Source of the DNA: Nyssa sinensis
Taxonomy: Eukaryota > Streptophyta > Magnoliopsida > Cornales > Nyssaceae
Length of the DNA: 64,000 nt
Reading direction: 5' to 3'
Assembly (NCBI GenBank): GCA_008638375.1
Contig: CM018031.1
Span: forward strand, 10,754,062-10,818,061
The notes beneath the pieces were generated by a model, which searched no databases, was not told the origin of the DNA, and was given only the letters and a program-made list of their open reading frames with translations. Of the stretch, positions 49,021-59,657 are shown piece after piece (the first letter of the stretch is position 1; each line of letters opens with the position of its first letter). The position numbers were made by a program, and so were the translations under genes.

Positions 49021-49260
49021 ATGGCCATTGACAGACAAAGGGAGGGCTGGATGCTCAAGAGGAAAAGTAAACCAGCAAAGGGAGATTCTTCAATGTCTCA
49101 TTCTCAGTATTCAACAGTTATGCAAGGCCACCAAGTTGCTCAAGCTCTTGTTCGATTTTGTTATTGTGGAGCTCGAACTCCTCCAAGAATAGTCTAGACA
49201 TTGGGGAATTACGAAATCAGGTTTTATGACTCTGGTCATTCCGGGGTAAGTGAAACTCAC
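49021..49260 (+). pseudogene. GRF-type zinc-finger-like ORF inside the MULE
   Basis: An ATG at 49021 opens a 58-codon frame ending at a TAG (49195-49197). Its end reads ALVRFCYCGARTPPRIV, and after the stop the same frame continues with TLGNYEIRFYDSGHSG. The C-x-C-G, small spacer, Thr and later Gly-rich C-terminal pattern resemble the GRF zinc finger of many small plant proteins, with the conserved Trp position occupied by the stop. A GGTAAGTG donor-like site follows. It points toward the transposase (convergent). Short and damaged, so a tentative call. Confidence 0.4.
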
Positions 49261-50179
49261 TATGGGTCCTGCTTTTATTTTGAACAAAAAATGAAATTAC
49301 ATTCTATCGAAACTGATATTGTACAGATTGCTCTAAATTTATAGATTTTTGTATTGCTACAGATTGCGAGAGATTATGGGTATTTTGAATAGATTGACCC
49401 TCAAATTTGCCAAAGAGTTATAAAAGTATTGCTTAGGCTGATTTAGAAAAACACTACTATAAAGAAAGAGATCTTGATTGCTTGTCATGCTTTAGTTGTG
49501 TCATGGTTGTTGTTTGGTACTGTGGGGTGGATGAGAAAAAGTTAGTAAGCTTGTACAGGATTGGGTTCAGTCTTTGGGTTCCTAGTCTTGTAGGTTGGCA
49601 ATGTTGGATTTGATGTTATTTTGGTATTTTTGACATTGTTGGGATGTTTGTGAAATTAGACTATTGTTCTTTTTGAAAGAATTACAAGTTCTTGTGATTT
49701 CTTACTCTCAGTGATTTTGGTTTCAATGTGAATTGATTTCGTGATTAATTATGAATTATCCTATATTGATGACACAAGGAATGAGAACACAAACTGTAAA
49801 AATGTTGTTTAATGAATAAATAAGGAAAATACACTGCCAAAAAACTAAGATAAAATAATTATAACCAACTGAGAATTTAACATTAAAATAACTTAGTTTA
49901 ATACACCATCCCAAAAATTAACATCTGCAATATACATAACCACCTTAGCCAAAATGTCACAAAAAATGGTTCCTGCTAGTTTTGCTCTCCTTTAGGTCTC
50001 CCTCTTAATTGTTCCAAAATGATCAACACAAGTCCAACTACATCCCAATACACTACTGCTTTTGCACCCCCTTAGGTCTTCTCTAAATGCTTGATTTGGT
50101 ATCCAGAATCAATTCCAAGTCCTTTTCCACCAAAGCATGGGAACTTTGGTGGTTGAGTAACAACCATTCTACTAGTCAT

Positions 50180-52120
50180 GCTTGTGGGCATGATACTGGA
50201 TGGATATATTGCAGCCATTCTTGTGGTTTATAATTCAAAATAATAATGTAGTTGAATTGGATTAGAATCAAACTATATTGATATTTAACTTTAATTAGAT
50301 TGGAATTTATAGAAATTGTAGTAGTTGTACTTTGACTGAAGTTTTGACTGTTGTTGGTATATTTTTGGATAGATTGGTCCATTGTATTTCTCCATTCTCT
50401 GTTTCTTCAATTGGATTCTTCTTATAAACTTTCTCCTTATCCATTCTACCATACTCACTAGGGGTTCATCCCTTGCCTCCAAAATATATCCATTGAAAGA
50501 TTCATTCATATTATTGACAAAAACTTCACATTTGCAGTCTAGTGTTGAAATGTGACCTAACCCACAAAGCATGATTTAGTTTCTTTAACCAACTATATGC
50601 CTTAGAATGTAGCTTCTGGATTTCATTCATATGAAACTCAAAAGTCTTTGTCAAAGGCTGTTGAAGCATCTTTCTACATCATATCCTTTCAATTTTTCCC
50701 TCTTAACTTGACCTTGAAATTGGCATACATATGCCTTAAATAATACATGTGATTTGCTGCAGGCAGAAGTTTTGAAATGTTTCCACTAAGCCCTTTTGCT
50801 TATTTAAAATGAAAGGCCTGCCTATTTCTTCCACTCTTCCAATATCATCCATTAATTCAATCATAAACCAACTCCAAGAATCCTTTATTTCTGTCACCAC
50901 AACTGCTATGGCAATAGGAAACATGTTGTCATTCCCATCTCTCAACCACAGCTAGGAGTTTACCCACTGTAAACCTCTTCAAATGATAGCCATTAAGGTC
51001 TATTATTGGTCTACAGCCAGTAATGAAACCATCCCTTTGAGCACCAAAACTTATATAGATTGTCAAAAAAGTTGGAAACAAATCGAGTGCAGGCCTCTCT
51101 AACTTCAATTTCAAACAATTGCCAGGGTTATGCCTCTTCACTGTCTCACTGTAATCCCAAAGCCTTGCATAGTATTTATTGTGGTCTCCTTCAATTACTT
51201 CTTTAGCCTTCCTTTTTGCCATATATATTTATGTCCTTCTCATATTGACCATCTAATCTCTCTTCACAATTCTTTACATATATCTAAAATTAACCAAATG
51301 GTTATCATAAGTCCTTCTACATGTCTGATTAGGATTCATTGACTTGATTTGAAATGTTGTTTTCCCTTGAACATGAGAAGCATGAATCCTCCATCCACAT
51401 TCATGTTTGCATATAGTCGTAATTCTTGAATTCTTTTTTTCTTATGTACTTGATATCATGATCATTTTTTACATTTCCACTCATTTAGTACTTGTTGAAA
51501 AATCTAAGCATTACTAAATTTCGTTCTCAATTTTAAATAAAGTTTTTTTTCATGTCCACTCTCTCATTAAATTCAGGGTAATGAGGCATTTTATCATTAT
51601 CTTATGAACCTCTAAGAATTTTAAGTTCATCATCATTGCCTGTTTGACCACTAATCATCAACCTCATTTGGTGTTTAATTTTGTTTATGTGACTATGATT
51701 GAGTCTTATTCTCGTTCTAGTTGTCACTTGCGCCTAGTAAATTATCATCATTCGCATTCCCCTCTTCATCATCACAATAATAAAATATATCATCATCACT
51801 GAAATCAATATTCTCAGTAAATCATAACCCATCACTATCATCATCTTTCATTAAATTCTCATCATTGCCCCTCTAGTTGTCTTCAATCACTTTCCTATCA
51901 CTGCCACCGCCCTTTTCATTATCATATGCAATTTTATTACTATTTTCATTTCTATCTTCATGTAAATTTTCATTGCCATTGTCATTTTCAGCCTCTTCAC
52001 CATAAGTGATTCTAAGTCAAGGGCCTGCTAGCATATAACAACTTCAATAGGTTATTCACCTCTTTCTAGATATATCACTACCACCGTTAGTCATTATAAT
52101 CTCTCAAAATTTTCATTACT
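50180..52120 (-). pseudogene. MuDR-family transposase pseudogene
   Basis: In - strand order: an acidic Asp/Ser-rich N-terminal part (51.7-52.0 kb), then CGWRIHASHVQGKTTFQIKS with Asn-rich ...NQTCRRTYDNH (the MuDR DNA-binding region), then the MULE catalytic domain GFITGCRPIIDLNGYHLKRF, then GNDNMFPIAIAVV and KDSWSWFMIELM, then the degraded HMYYLRHMYANFKVKLRG, then a C-terminal NNMNESFNGYILEARDEPL and MVEWIRRKFIRR. Frames shift repeatedly and stops are frequent. The second catalytic Asp, usually in an S-D-x-Q-K-G-L block, is replaced (LNKQKGL). Not functional. Confidence 0.88.
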
Positions 52121-52999
52121 TCTTTATTAGAGATAATCAACCTCTACCCACTATCCAAGTCACTACTTCCAGGAATCCTATAGTACATCGAACTAGTATT
52201 AGGATAGCCAAGATTCATGTATATGTTTTGAAACCCAAAGTAAGATAACAGGTCTAGGTCACAGTTGTCAAAATAATCTACCTTTCCACCTGTATACATT
52301 GTTTGTGGGTACCTTTGTAAAGTCCTACCATGGTGGAACTCAATACTAACTTTGTATACCCTTATGTAATATATATAAAATAAGTCTAAGTCAACAATAT
52401 ATATAAAACAAATCACATATAATAAAATATTACAAAAAAGTCCTGCCATGGTGGAACCCAATAATAACTTTGTATACTATTCTGCAATATATATATATAT
52501 AAAACAAGTCTAAGTTTACAACAACATTCATTTAAAGTACAAATAATACAAAAATTATATATAGATGTATATAAAACAAATCACATCTAATAAAATATTG
52601 CCACAAAAAATTGGCGGAGAACACGTGATTCCCACTTTTTTTTAAACAGTACAAGGCTTTGTGTAACTACAAAACCTATCCAAGAAAATGGAATCATAAT
52701 AAAATACCAATGCAATTCATATCATGTTGGAAACATAAGGTTCCACCAATTTTATTTAACTAAAAAGAAAAATCTGAGCAATGTTGGGAACCAAAAACAA
52801 AACAAACGGTCCCTATGCATCATGTTGACATATTTCGACTACAAACAAAAGTTAACACACATACATAAATAAAAAGAATTCCCCCACCAAAAAAGTGGCT
52901 ATGAATATGACTAAAAAATCACATTTTACTGACTAACTTAAAGCAAAAATTTCCCAACCCAGAAAGTGAACATTTCACCTAAAAGGAATTTATAGACAA

Positions 53000-53004
<5 letters not shown>

Positions 53005-53051
<47 letters not shown>
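53005..53051. repeat. CT microsatellite
   Basis: About 23 uninterrupted CT units followed by a short GT run. Confidence 0.95.
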
Positions 53052-53054
<3 letters not shown>

Positions 53055-53383
53055 TGTGTGTGTCTATTAAGAAATAACAAAATAAAGGATCTTTTACTTT
53101 TGATGGGTGTAAGATGAACCTCAAACTTTAAAATCACCTACAATACCTCCAATCAATTTTGCCTTTGTCAATTTTCCCAATTTCAACCCCAACCCTAGTT
53201 CCCTTTTCAAATGATTTAGTGTGTTTCGATTGAGTATAGCCAAACACACAATTTGGGGTAAATAACATAAAAGGATAATTAATTCCTCGTACTTTTCATT
53301 GGCAGCGTCACCTATTTCACTTTGATCTTTACTATAGAGGGTAGGTGTCCACTTTTATAGTTTATGAGGTTAAGCATACACGG

Positions 53384-54239
53384 GTCTAGCTAGTAGTAGC
53401 TACAGGGGGTTATGATTAATTTTTTTTAAAATTATGTAAGAGTAATTTTGTATATGCCTCTATTATAATATGTCATGTATGTAAATATATATTATGTGAT
53501 TATTTATTTTTTTGATTGAAAAATAAATATTCAACAAAACAAGAAAATAAATATGCATTACAAACAAAATAAATAATGATGAATGCATGTATGGAGTAGG
53601 AGGAGGTTCTTATAACCATAAGTACTATACTTTTTCATCATGTTTAAAATTTAATTATGAATGTACTAACAAGATTAAAAATAATTCAACTTTCGACCAA
53701 TTTAATCTAAAGAAACAAATCTCCTATTTTCTTCACTTCTTTCTCTCCCCAATTTACAAAACCTAACCCTAATTCCTAATCCTAAAAAAAGGTTACTAAT
53801 CCTAACTCTCACCACACAACTACGTTCCCACCCCTATAGCAGCACCCACTAGGGGTGACAGACCATCACCACCACCCTTACCTCTTCTTACAATCTCTTA
53901 TTTTTACTACTTCCATGGATTTTAGTAAAAAGAGAAAGAAAATGGAAATGTGATGACAAAGAAAAACAAGAAGAATAAAAAGAAAAGACAGACAAACAAG
54001 GGCATTGTTGTTGATCAGGTGGCTTGAATGCAACTGTTACAAGTCATTTAAATTTTAGGTGTAGTTGTAAGATTATCCGTTCTAAACTTCGTAATGAATT
54101 TATTCAATTTTTTATATAAATTTGAATGAAAATAATTATTAGCTTGAGCTAAGTCACCAAAGAAAATGAGGCCTTCACCATTTTCCTTGAATTGTGATAA
54201 TTTTTTGGTCTATTCAGAAAAACAAATTCAACAGTTTTG
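53384..54239. other. AT-rich DNA between MULE and gypsy element
   Basis: No gene. Contains AAACCTAACCCTAATTCCTA (about 53759-53778), short telomere-like words that look like chance or decayed repeat. Confidence 0.4.
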
Positions 54240-55525
54240 ACTAGTAGGAGATTTTTACCATTGAGTCCCTTTCTTGCTTGAGATGGGAGACCATATTTGC
54301 TAAAGCGTAGGCCTGGAGTTTTGGCTTCTTTCTATCTTGTAAATAGTGAACTTGCAGAAAGACTGCTTTAGTGATTCCACCCGCTCTGAATATCTAGTCA
54401 TTCTGTTATCCTTGGTAGAATATTCACCCAAAACTTGACTCACTACAAGCTGAGAGTCAGAAAATGCGTCAAGATCCAGAGTGTCGCATTCTAGAGCCAA
54501 TATCATCCTAAGGATAAGTGTTTCATAGTCGGCTTTCATTGTTAGAGGCTCTGAATCCTAAGCTAACGGCCTTTTCGGTTACGATCCCATCAAGGGATTG
54601 AATTATTATACCTATTCCAGATCCCTTGTGTCATACCCTGGAAATCTGACATGCCTTAGACTGCACCCTAACCTAATAAAATTAGGTTATATATGTACAT
54701 AAATATATATATATATAATAATAAGTAAAGAAGCTTCACATGAGAAGCTGTAGCAGATTATATGCCGAAGCTGTTAGAGAAATTGAAGGGCCAATATATA
54801 TATATATATTTATATATTAATATGTTATATATCTGTTATAGATGTGCTCTGTGGTACATACTTATGAGGTATATAGTTGAGTTGCATTCCCGAGATAAAA
54901 TGGTTTTAAATTCCGCTGTTCTGACCCTACTTTAGGAATGTAATTCATCGTATGATTCAGAAGTTTGCCTTTGGTTGGTCGCATTGTCGGTCGGGAGATC
55001 GGCAAGGCGGCTAACTGGCATCACATCTTGGGCATCCGCGTAGGGTGGGGTGCGGGATGTGACACCTTGTCTGTAGATGAACCATCAGTATAAAGTAGCC
55101 ATATCGAAGTGTCAGTAATGGTTTGAGCTTTCGAATGCCTGTGTTTCAGTAAATTCTGCTATAAAGTTTGCTAATACTTGAACTTTGATAGTAGTCTGTG
55201 GAACATAGGATATGTCAAATTCTCCCGATTCTATTGACCATTTGACCAGTCGTCCCGAAACGTCGGGTTTATGTAAGACTGATTTTAAAAGATAGGATGT
55301 AGGGACTATAATAGGATGGGCTTGAAAGTATGGTCTGAGCTTCCAAGTGGATATTATCAAGGCTAAGGCTAATTTTTCAATTTTAGAGTACCTTGTCTCG
55401 ATGTCCAGAAGTGTTTTACTGATGTAAAAAATAAGTCTCTGAATTCCTTTATCTTCCCTAACCAATGCAGAGCTAATGACATTTTCTGACACAGCTAAGT
55501 ACAAGAGTAGTTTTTTCCCTAACAC
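54240..55525 (-). pseudogene. Gypsy RNase H region, split by a solo LTR
   Basis: 55525-55112 encodes the RT-linked RNase H (LIFYISKTLLDIETRYSKIE, LALALIISTWKLRPYFQ). Past the nested LTR the second RNase H-like part continues (GSGIGIIIQSLDGIVTEKA) and then shifts frame to LDAFSDSQLVVSQVLGEYST. The two sides join smoothly when the insert and one CCTTG copy are ignored, confirming a nested insertion. Homology fades after ERSQNSR near 54300-54240. Confidence 0.88.
54629..55064. mobile_element. Solo LTR (436 bp) nested in the gypsy element
   Basis: Begins TGTCATACCC and ends GGGATGTGACA, an inverted TGTCA/TGACA pair, and is flanked by a perfect 5-bp target duplication CCTTG (54624-54628 and 55065-55069). 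No coding sequence. Size, ends and duplication fit a solo LTR left by recombination between two LTRs. The parent family is not otherwise present in the window. Confidence 0.88.
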
Positions 55526-55628
55526 TGATTTTGAAAGGAGTTCAGGGGAGGTTAAGTATTACTTGAGTTGTTGGAAGGCATCTTCACATTCAGAGGTCCA
55601 TTATAAGGCCTTACTCCCCCTCAAGGCT

Positions 55629-56594
55629 TTAAAGAACGGGAGACACCGATTCCGTAGATTTAGAGATAAACTTATTCAGTGCTGCTAGCCATTCATTCAA
55701 CCCTTTGATATCTTTCTTAGTTTTGGGTGATTCTAGTTCAATCAGAGCTTTAATCTGTGAAGGGTCTGCCTTAATTCCTCTTTGGGAAACTAAGAAACCC
55801 AAGAATTTTCCTTTTGTGATCCCGAAAGTATATTTTAATGGGTTAAGTTTCATTTTGTGTTTTTTCAAGATGTTGAACGTCTGGCTCAAGTGTCGGATGT
55901 GGTCACCCTTCCCAACACTTTTGACCAGCATATCGTCGATGTAGACTTCCATTGTATCCCCAATTTGGGGGCCAAACATTCTGTTTACAAGCCTCTGGTA
56001 TGTATCTCCAACATTCTTCAAACCGAATGGCATCACTCTATAACAATATAGACCTCGTTCTGATATGATTGTTGTTTTCTCCTAGTCTGAAGGATACATT
56101 TGAATTCGATTGTATCGAGAGTAAGCATTCATGAAACTCATGAGTTCGTGCCCTGCCGTGGCATCAACAAGTTAATTAATTATGGGAAGAGGAAAGCTAT
56201 CTTTAGGACAAGCTTTGTTAAGGTCGGTATAGTCAATGCAGACCCTCCACTTGTCGTTCTTTTCTTTTGCAAGAACCGTAATGGCAAGTCACTTTGGGTA
56301 GAACACTTCTCTTATCATTCCCACATTTATCAACCTCTGGACCTTTTCATTGATGATTTTGTGATGTTCCGGAGCAAATGTCCTCATTTTTTGTCTTATT
56401 AGGGGATGGTCTGGATCTGTCATCAGCTTGTAAGAGATGAAATCAAGATCTATTCCCTCCATATCTCTAGTTTCCCAAGCAAGTATCGAAAGGTTGGCCT
56501 TTAGGAATTTTACAATACCCTTTAGAGCTAAGCCAATATGTATGTACTTCCCCTCTTCTTCAGTGCTGATGAGCACTTTGATAGGCTCTTCCAT
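55629..56594 (-). pseudogene. Gypsy reverse transcriptase, frameshifted
   Basis: 56594-56289 carries the N-terminal part (DLDFISYKLMTDPDHPLIRQ, APEHHKIINEKVQRLINVGM). 56036-55629 carries MMPFGLKNVGDTYQRLVNRM, the catalytic VYIDDMLVKS, and KMKLNPLKYTFGITKGKFLG. The stretch between (56288-56037), which should contain the palm strands around the first catalytic Asp, is out of frame with stops. Confidence 0.92.
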
Positions 56595-56717
56595 TGGTTT
56601 GACTGCACTGTCTCTTCCTCTAAGACTCAGTGGCTCGTCAATCTTGGAAGGACATTCTTTCGCCTCATGAAGATTGGAAGATTAGGAACTTTCCTTTTCG
56701 TGAGGGTACTGTAATTG

Positions 56718-57194
56718 CTATTTGGAAGACTTTTCTTTTAATGTAAGAGCATGAGATTCCCGGGCAATGGGCTGACAGCCTTTGATGGTGAGAATTTTGT
56801 TGTTGTGGACATATTTCAAGCATTGATGGAGGTTTGAAGTAACTGCTCCCATATGGTGGATCCAGGGCCTCCTAATAATGACATTATAGGGAGATTTAGC
56901 GTCTAGGACCATGTATTCAGGGATCAGTGTCTTTTGGCCGTCCCCCCTCTCTTATCGTGGTTGGTAGGTCAATTCTGCCCATTGGGACGCTAAGATTTTC
57001 GTCGAATCCTGCCATGACAAGCAACGAGCTCTGATGTCATTAGAGTCAAGTTTCATGGGTTTGAAAGGTTCGTAGAATAATACATTGGTAGAACTTCCAG
57101 TATCTACGAGAACCTTTCTGATCTCAAAATTAGCGATTTTGAGTGAGATGACCAGAGCATCGCTGTGGGGACAATGTATCCTAATAAGGTCCAA
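56718..57194 (-). pseudogene. Gypsy aspartic protease, broken
   Basis: RKVLVDTGSSTNVLFYEPF contains the catalytic D-T-G-S. The flap/C-terminal region YNVIIRRPWIHHMGAVTSNL is in a second frame (56912-56718). Confidence 0.88.
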
Positions 57195-57199
57195 TTCAA

Positions 57200-58935
57200 G
57201 AGAACTGGATCTAAGGTTCTGACTTCATCTTTTTCTCAACGGTCGAGATTTGGATGATACGAGGTTCTGCATTTGCTTCCCGAGCATATCTTTTTCTGGC
57301 TCAGTTAGACGTTTCTGTCATTGTATTGTTAGCGTGAAGCACGAAGATGACTTGGTTATTTTGCCGTTGCTGATCATTCTGAATTTCTCTCTGTTCAAGC
57401 ATTTGCTCTTGCCTTCTCTGAGATGGTCTTTCTTCACTGGGGTTCTGCCTCCCGTCTTGGCGGGATAAACGCTCTTAGTCGTTATCTCCTGATGAGATGC
57501 TCTATTTTTTTTACTTCAGAGCTCTGCACTCCTCAATCGTGTGCCCTTAATCCTTATGAAAATCACAATACTTGTTTTGATTCCTTGAGTCGAGGGGGCT
57601 TTTTAGTGGTTTCGGCCACCTCAGGTTTTCACGAGTCTGGATCTATTGGAGTATGTGGATAAGAGAGGCATTCAGAGGGGTGTAAGTCTCATACCTCCCA
57701 GAGTTAGAGTTGTTCTGAGCTCTGGGTGTTGTTCTCTTATCGGGACTCCTGATCCTCTTTTTGTTAGCGCTGTTATCCCTCTTCTGAACTTGCTTGTATT
57801 TCTGAACTTGTTCTTTAGCTTTTCGGAATGAGATTTTTGTATCTTCGAGATTAATATACTTCTATGCTCTATTCATGAGTGTTGTCATATCAATAAGAGG
57901 ATTCTTAGTCAAAGAATCCCGAAAGCTTCCAGGCCCAAGGCCTGAATTGAAGGCGGCCACTAGGAAAGTTGTACTACAATCAATTATCTCCGTGAGCTCG
58001 GTATTAAAATGAGCTATGTACTTCCGAAGTGATTCTCCTTTGGCTTGTTTCACAGTTAGCAAGAATTCTGGTCTTTTCCTCAACTTCTTGCTCGTTAAGA
58101 ATCGGTCAAGAAATAGCCTACTAAGCTCATAAAAATTGCTGATCGATTTTTGGGAAAGGTTATAGAACCATTTAAGGGCGGTACCCTTGAGGCTCGTCAC
58201 GAAAGTTCGACACATGAAGGCATCGGTAGCTCCATGCAGAGCCATTGTGTGTTGATAGTGAGATAGGTGGTCCCTAGGGTCCTCAGACCCGTCATAGAGA
58301 GTGAATTTTGGAACAACAAACTTCATCGGGTCATTCTTCATGTCATTATGGCAGAAGTGAATGACGTGAAAAACCTACCGAGCAATTTACTTAGCTCGTC
58401 TTGCTCTTAAGGGACGTGGAATCCCTTAGTTGAGTCCGTTTGATCTTGAGAGTCCACTATCTCCTCTATCCTCTAAGGAGCTTTAGGCAAGACTTCTTGT
58501 GTGATCGGTACCCGTTGTTGGTCTTGTCCCGTACCTCCAAGTCCTAGATTTACAGGAGGAATCAGTCCAATGTTAGTTGGAGGATGCTGCTCTCTCAAGA
58601 CTGAGAGGGACTGGAATCTCAAGAGGTTGGAATTCTTGCGGCGCTGGATTAGCTCCAGAGGTCGTTGGAATTGGTATCCTTGTTCTGCTCTGGTAATGGA
58701 CGGTAGGATGAAACGTGGGCATCCTTCTCCCCACTGTTGTTGATGACTGGGGCTCAGTCACCATATGAACGGTACCATGGGGGTGTACCAGTTGCATTTT
58801 AGGCAACTCCTCGTTGAAGGATCCTCCACCCGTGGTGATGGTAGGAAACTGAGCTCCTCCGTAAACAGCGTTAGTAGGAGGAGGAGGAGGATTACTCTGT
58901 TGGTTTTGAGCCAGTGAGGCCAGAGCTTGTGACAT
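57200..58935 (-). pseudogene. Gypsy gag, broken
   Basis: 58935-58573: Pro/Asn/Thr-rich linker (NPPPPPTNAVYGG...). 58341-57862: core gag domain with FVVPKFTLYDGSEDPRDHLS, GTALKWFYNL and ESLRKYIAHFNTE. 57850-57200: basic region with a knuckle-like KGHTIEECRALK. Several frame changes. Confidence 0.9.
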
Positions 58936-59166
58936 GGCAGTGAGTTGTTCTTACATTTGATCGGACTGTTGTTGAATCCGATCAAGCTGTTGTTTTAAAC
59001 GAATAGGTGTTTGTTCCATTCCTCTTCTAGCAAGAGGCTAATTCTGAGGGTTTTTGGAGTTCTTTCTAGGACAGAGGTTGCGAGTCAATGACTTTTGGAA
59101 GAAAAAGACAATAGATTGAAAAAATAGTAAGAACGATTGTCATTTTTACAGACGGCGCCAAGCTCA

Positions 59167-59657
59167 TGTTGCTCTTTTCTGGTTAGAAGGGCTTACCGTC
59201 CTTCGCTAGCTGTCAAGAACTTGATGTCAGAGGGTCACCGGGAAGGCTCCGGTGGTAGCCACTTAGATGATAAAGTCAGTAAAGAAATAAATGCAGTAAT
59301 TCAATAGAAAATTTGAACATGAATTAAAAGCATACCTTATGGCCTTATTTATAGTACCTTATGGCCTTATTTATAGGTTGTAGATCTCCTAAGTTGAATA
59401 AGATAAGGAGTCATAAAAATAGGGATTTGAAAATATCTTGAAGATAGTAGTTGTCATATTGAACTCTATTTCCTTATATTGAGATCGGTAACCTATGGAA
59501 GGCAGTAATCAGTTTGGAATTCCTTACATCTGAAATGTCAATACTTGTTTAGTCAAACAAAGCAATTACCCTAAGATTTGTATGTCGAATAATTCTTGGG
59601 AGTCATGTGTCAAACCTTGATAATTCTGAATTATTGTAGTCAAATTATGGTATATCA
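59167..59657 (-). repeat. Gypsy LTR (the 5' LTR on the - strand)
   Basis: 491 bp with TG...CA ends. Its outer edge (59657) lies one base before the sequence homologous to the left Yippee copy resumes, marking the insertion junction. A duplicated CTTATGGCCTTATTTATAG motif lies at about 59337-59375. Confidence 0.8.

Larger units (their letters stand above)
48761..53383. mobile_element. Mutator-like element (MULE), decayed, ~4.6 kb
   Basis: Bounded by inverted ends: the left (48761-48795) and the reverse complement of the right (53345-53383) share an exact 15-mer TATAAAAGTGGACAC (48780-48794; 53345-53359) plus a preceding TTAACC-type match. Between them lie a broken MuDR-type transposase on the - strand and a short GRF-finger-like ORF on the + strand. 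The outer limits and the 8-11 bp target duplication could not be fixed, so the true ends may be somewhat further out. Confidence 0.6.
54240..59657 (-). mobile_element. Ty3/gypsy element, 3'-truncated
   Basis: On the - strand: LTR 59657-59167 (starts TGATATACC, ends GAGCAACA), primer-binding site TGGCGCCGTC (59160-59151), gag, protease, reverse transcriptase, RNase H. Homology ends near 54240 inside the RNase H/linker region. No integrase or second LTR is found in the window, so the element lost its 3' half. The order gag-pr-RT-RH and the YIDD motif are gypsy. A solo LTR of another family (54629-55064) is nested in the RNase H. Coding frames are broken throughout. Confidence 0.9.

Noticed and set aside
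53755..53820. Interstitial telomere repeat (CCCTAA-like words)
   Set aside because: Only a few imperfect, non-tandem words. Not a telomeric array.
55476..58743. + strand ORFs through the gypsy element
   Set aside because: All are shadows of the - strand gag-pol frames.
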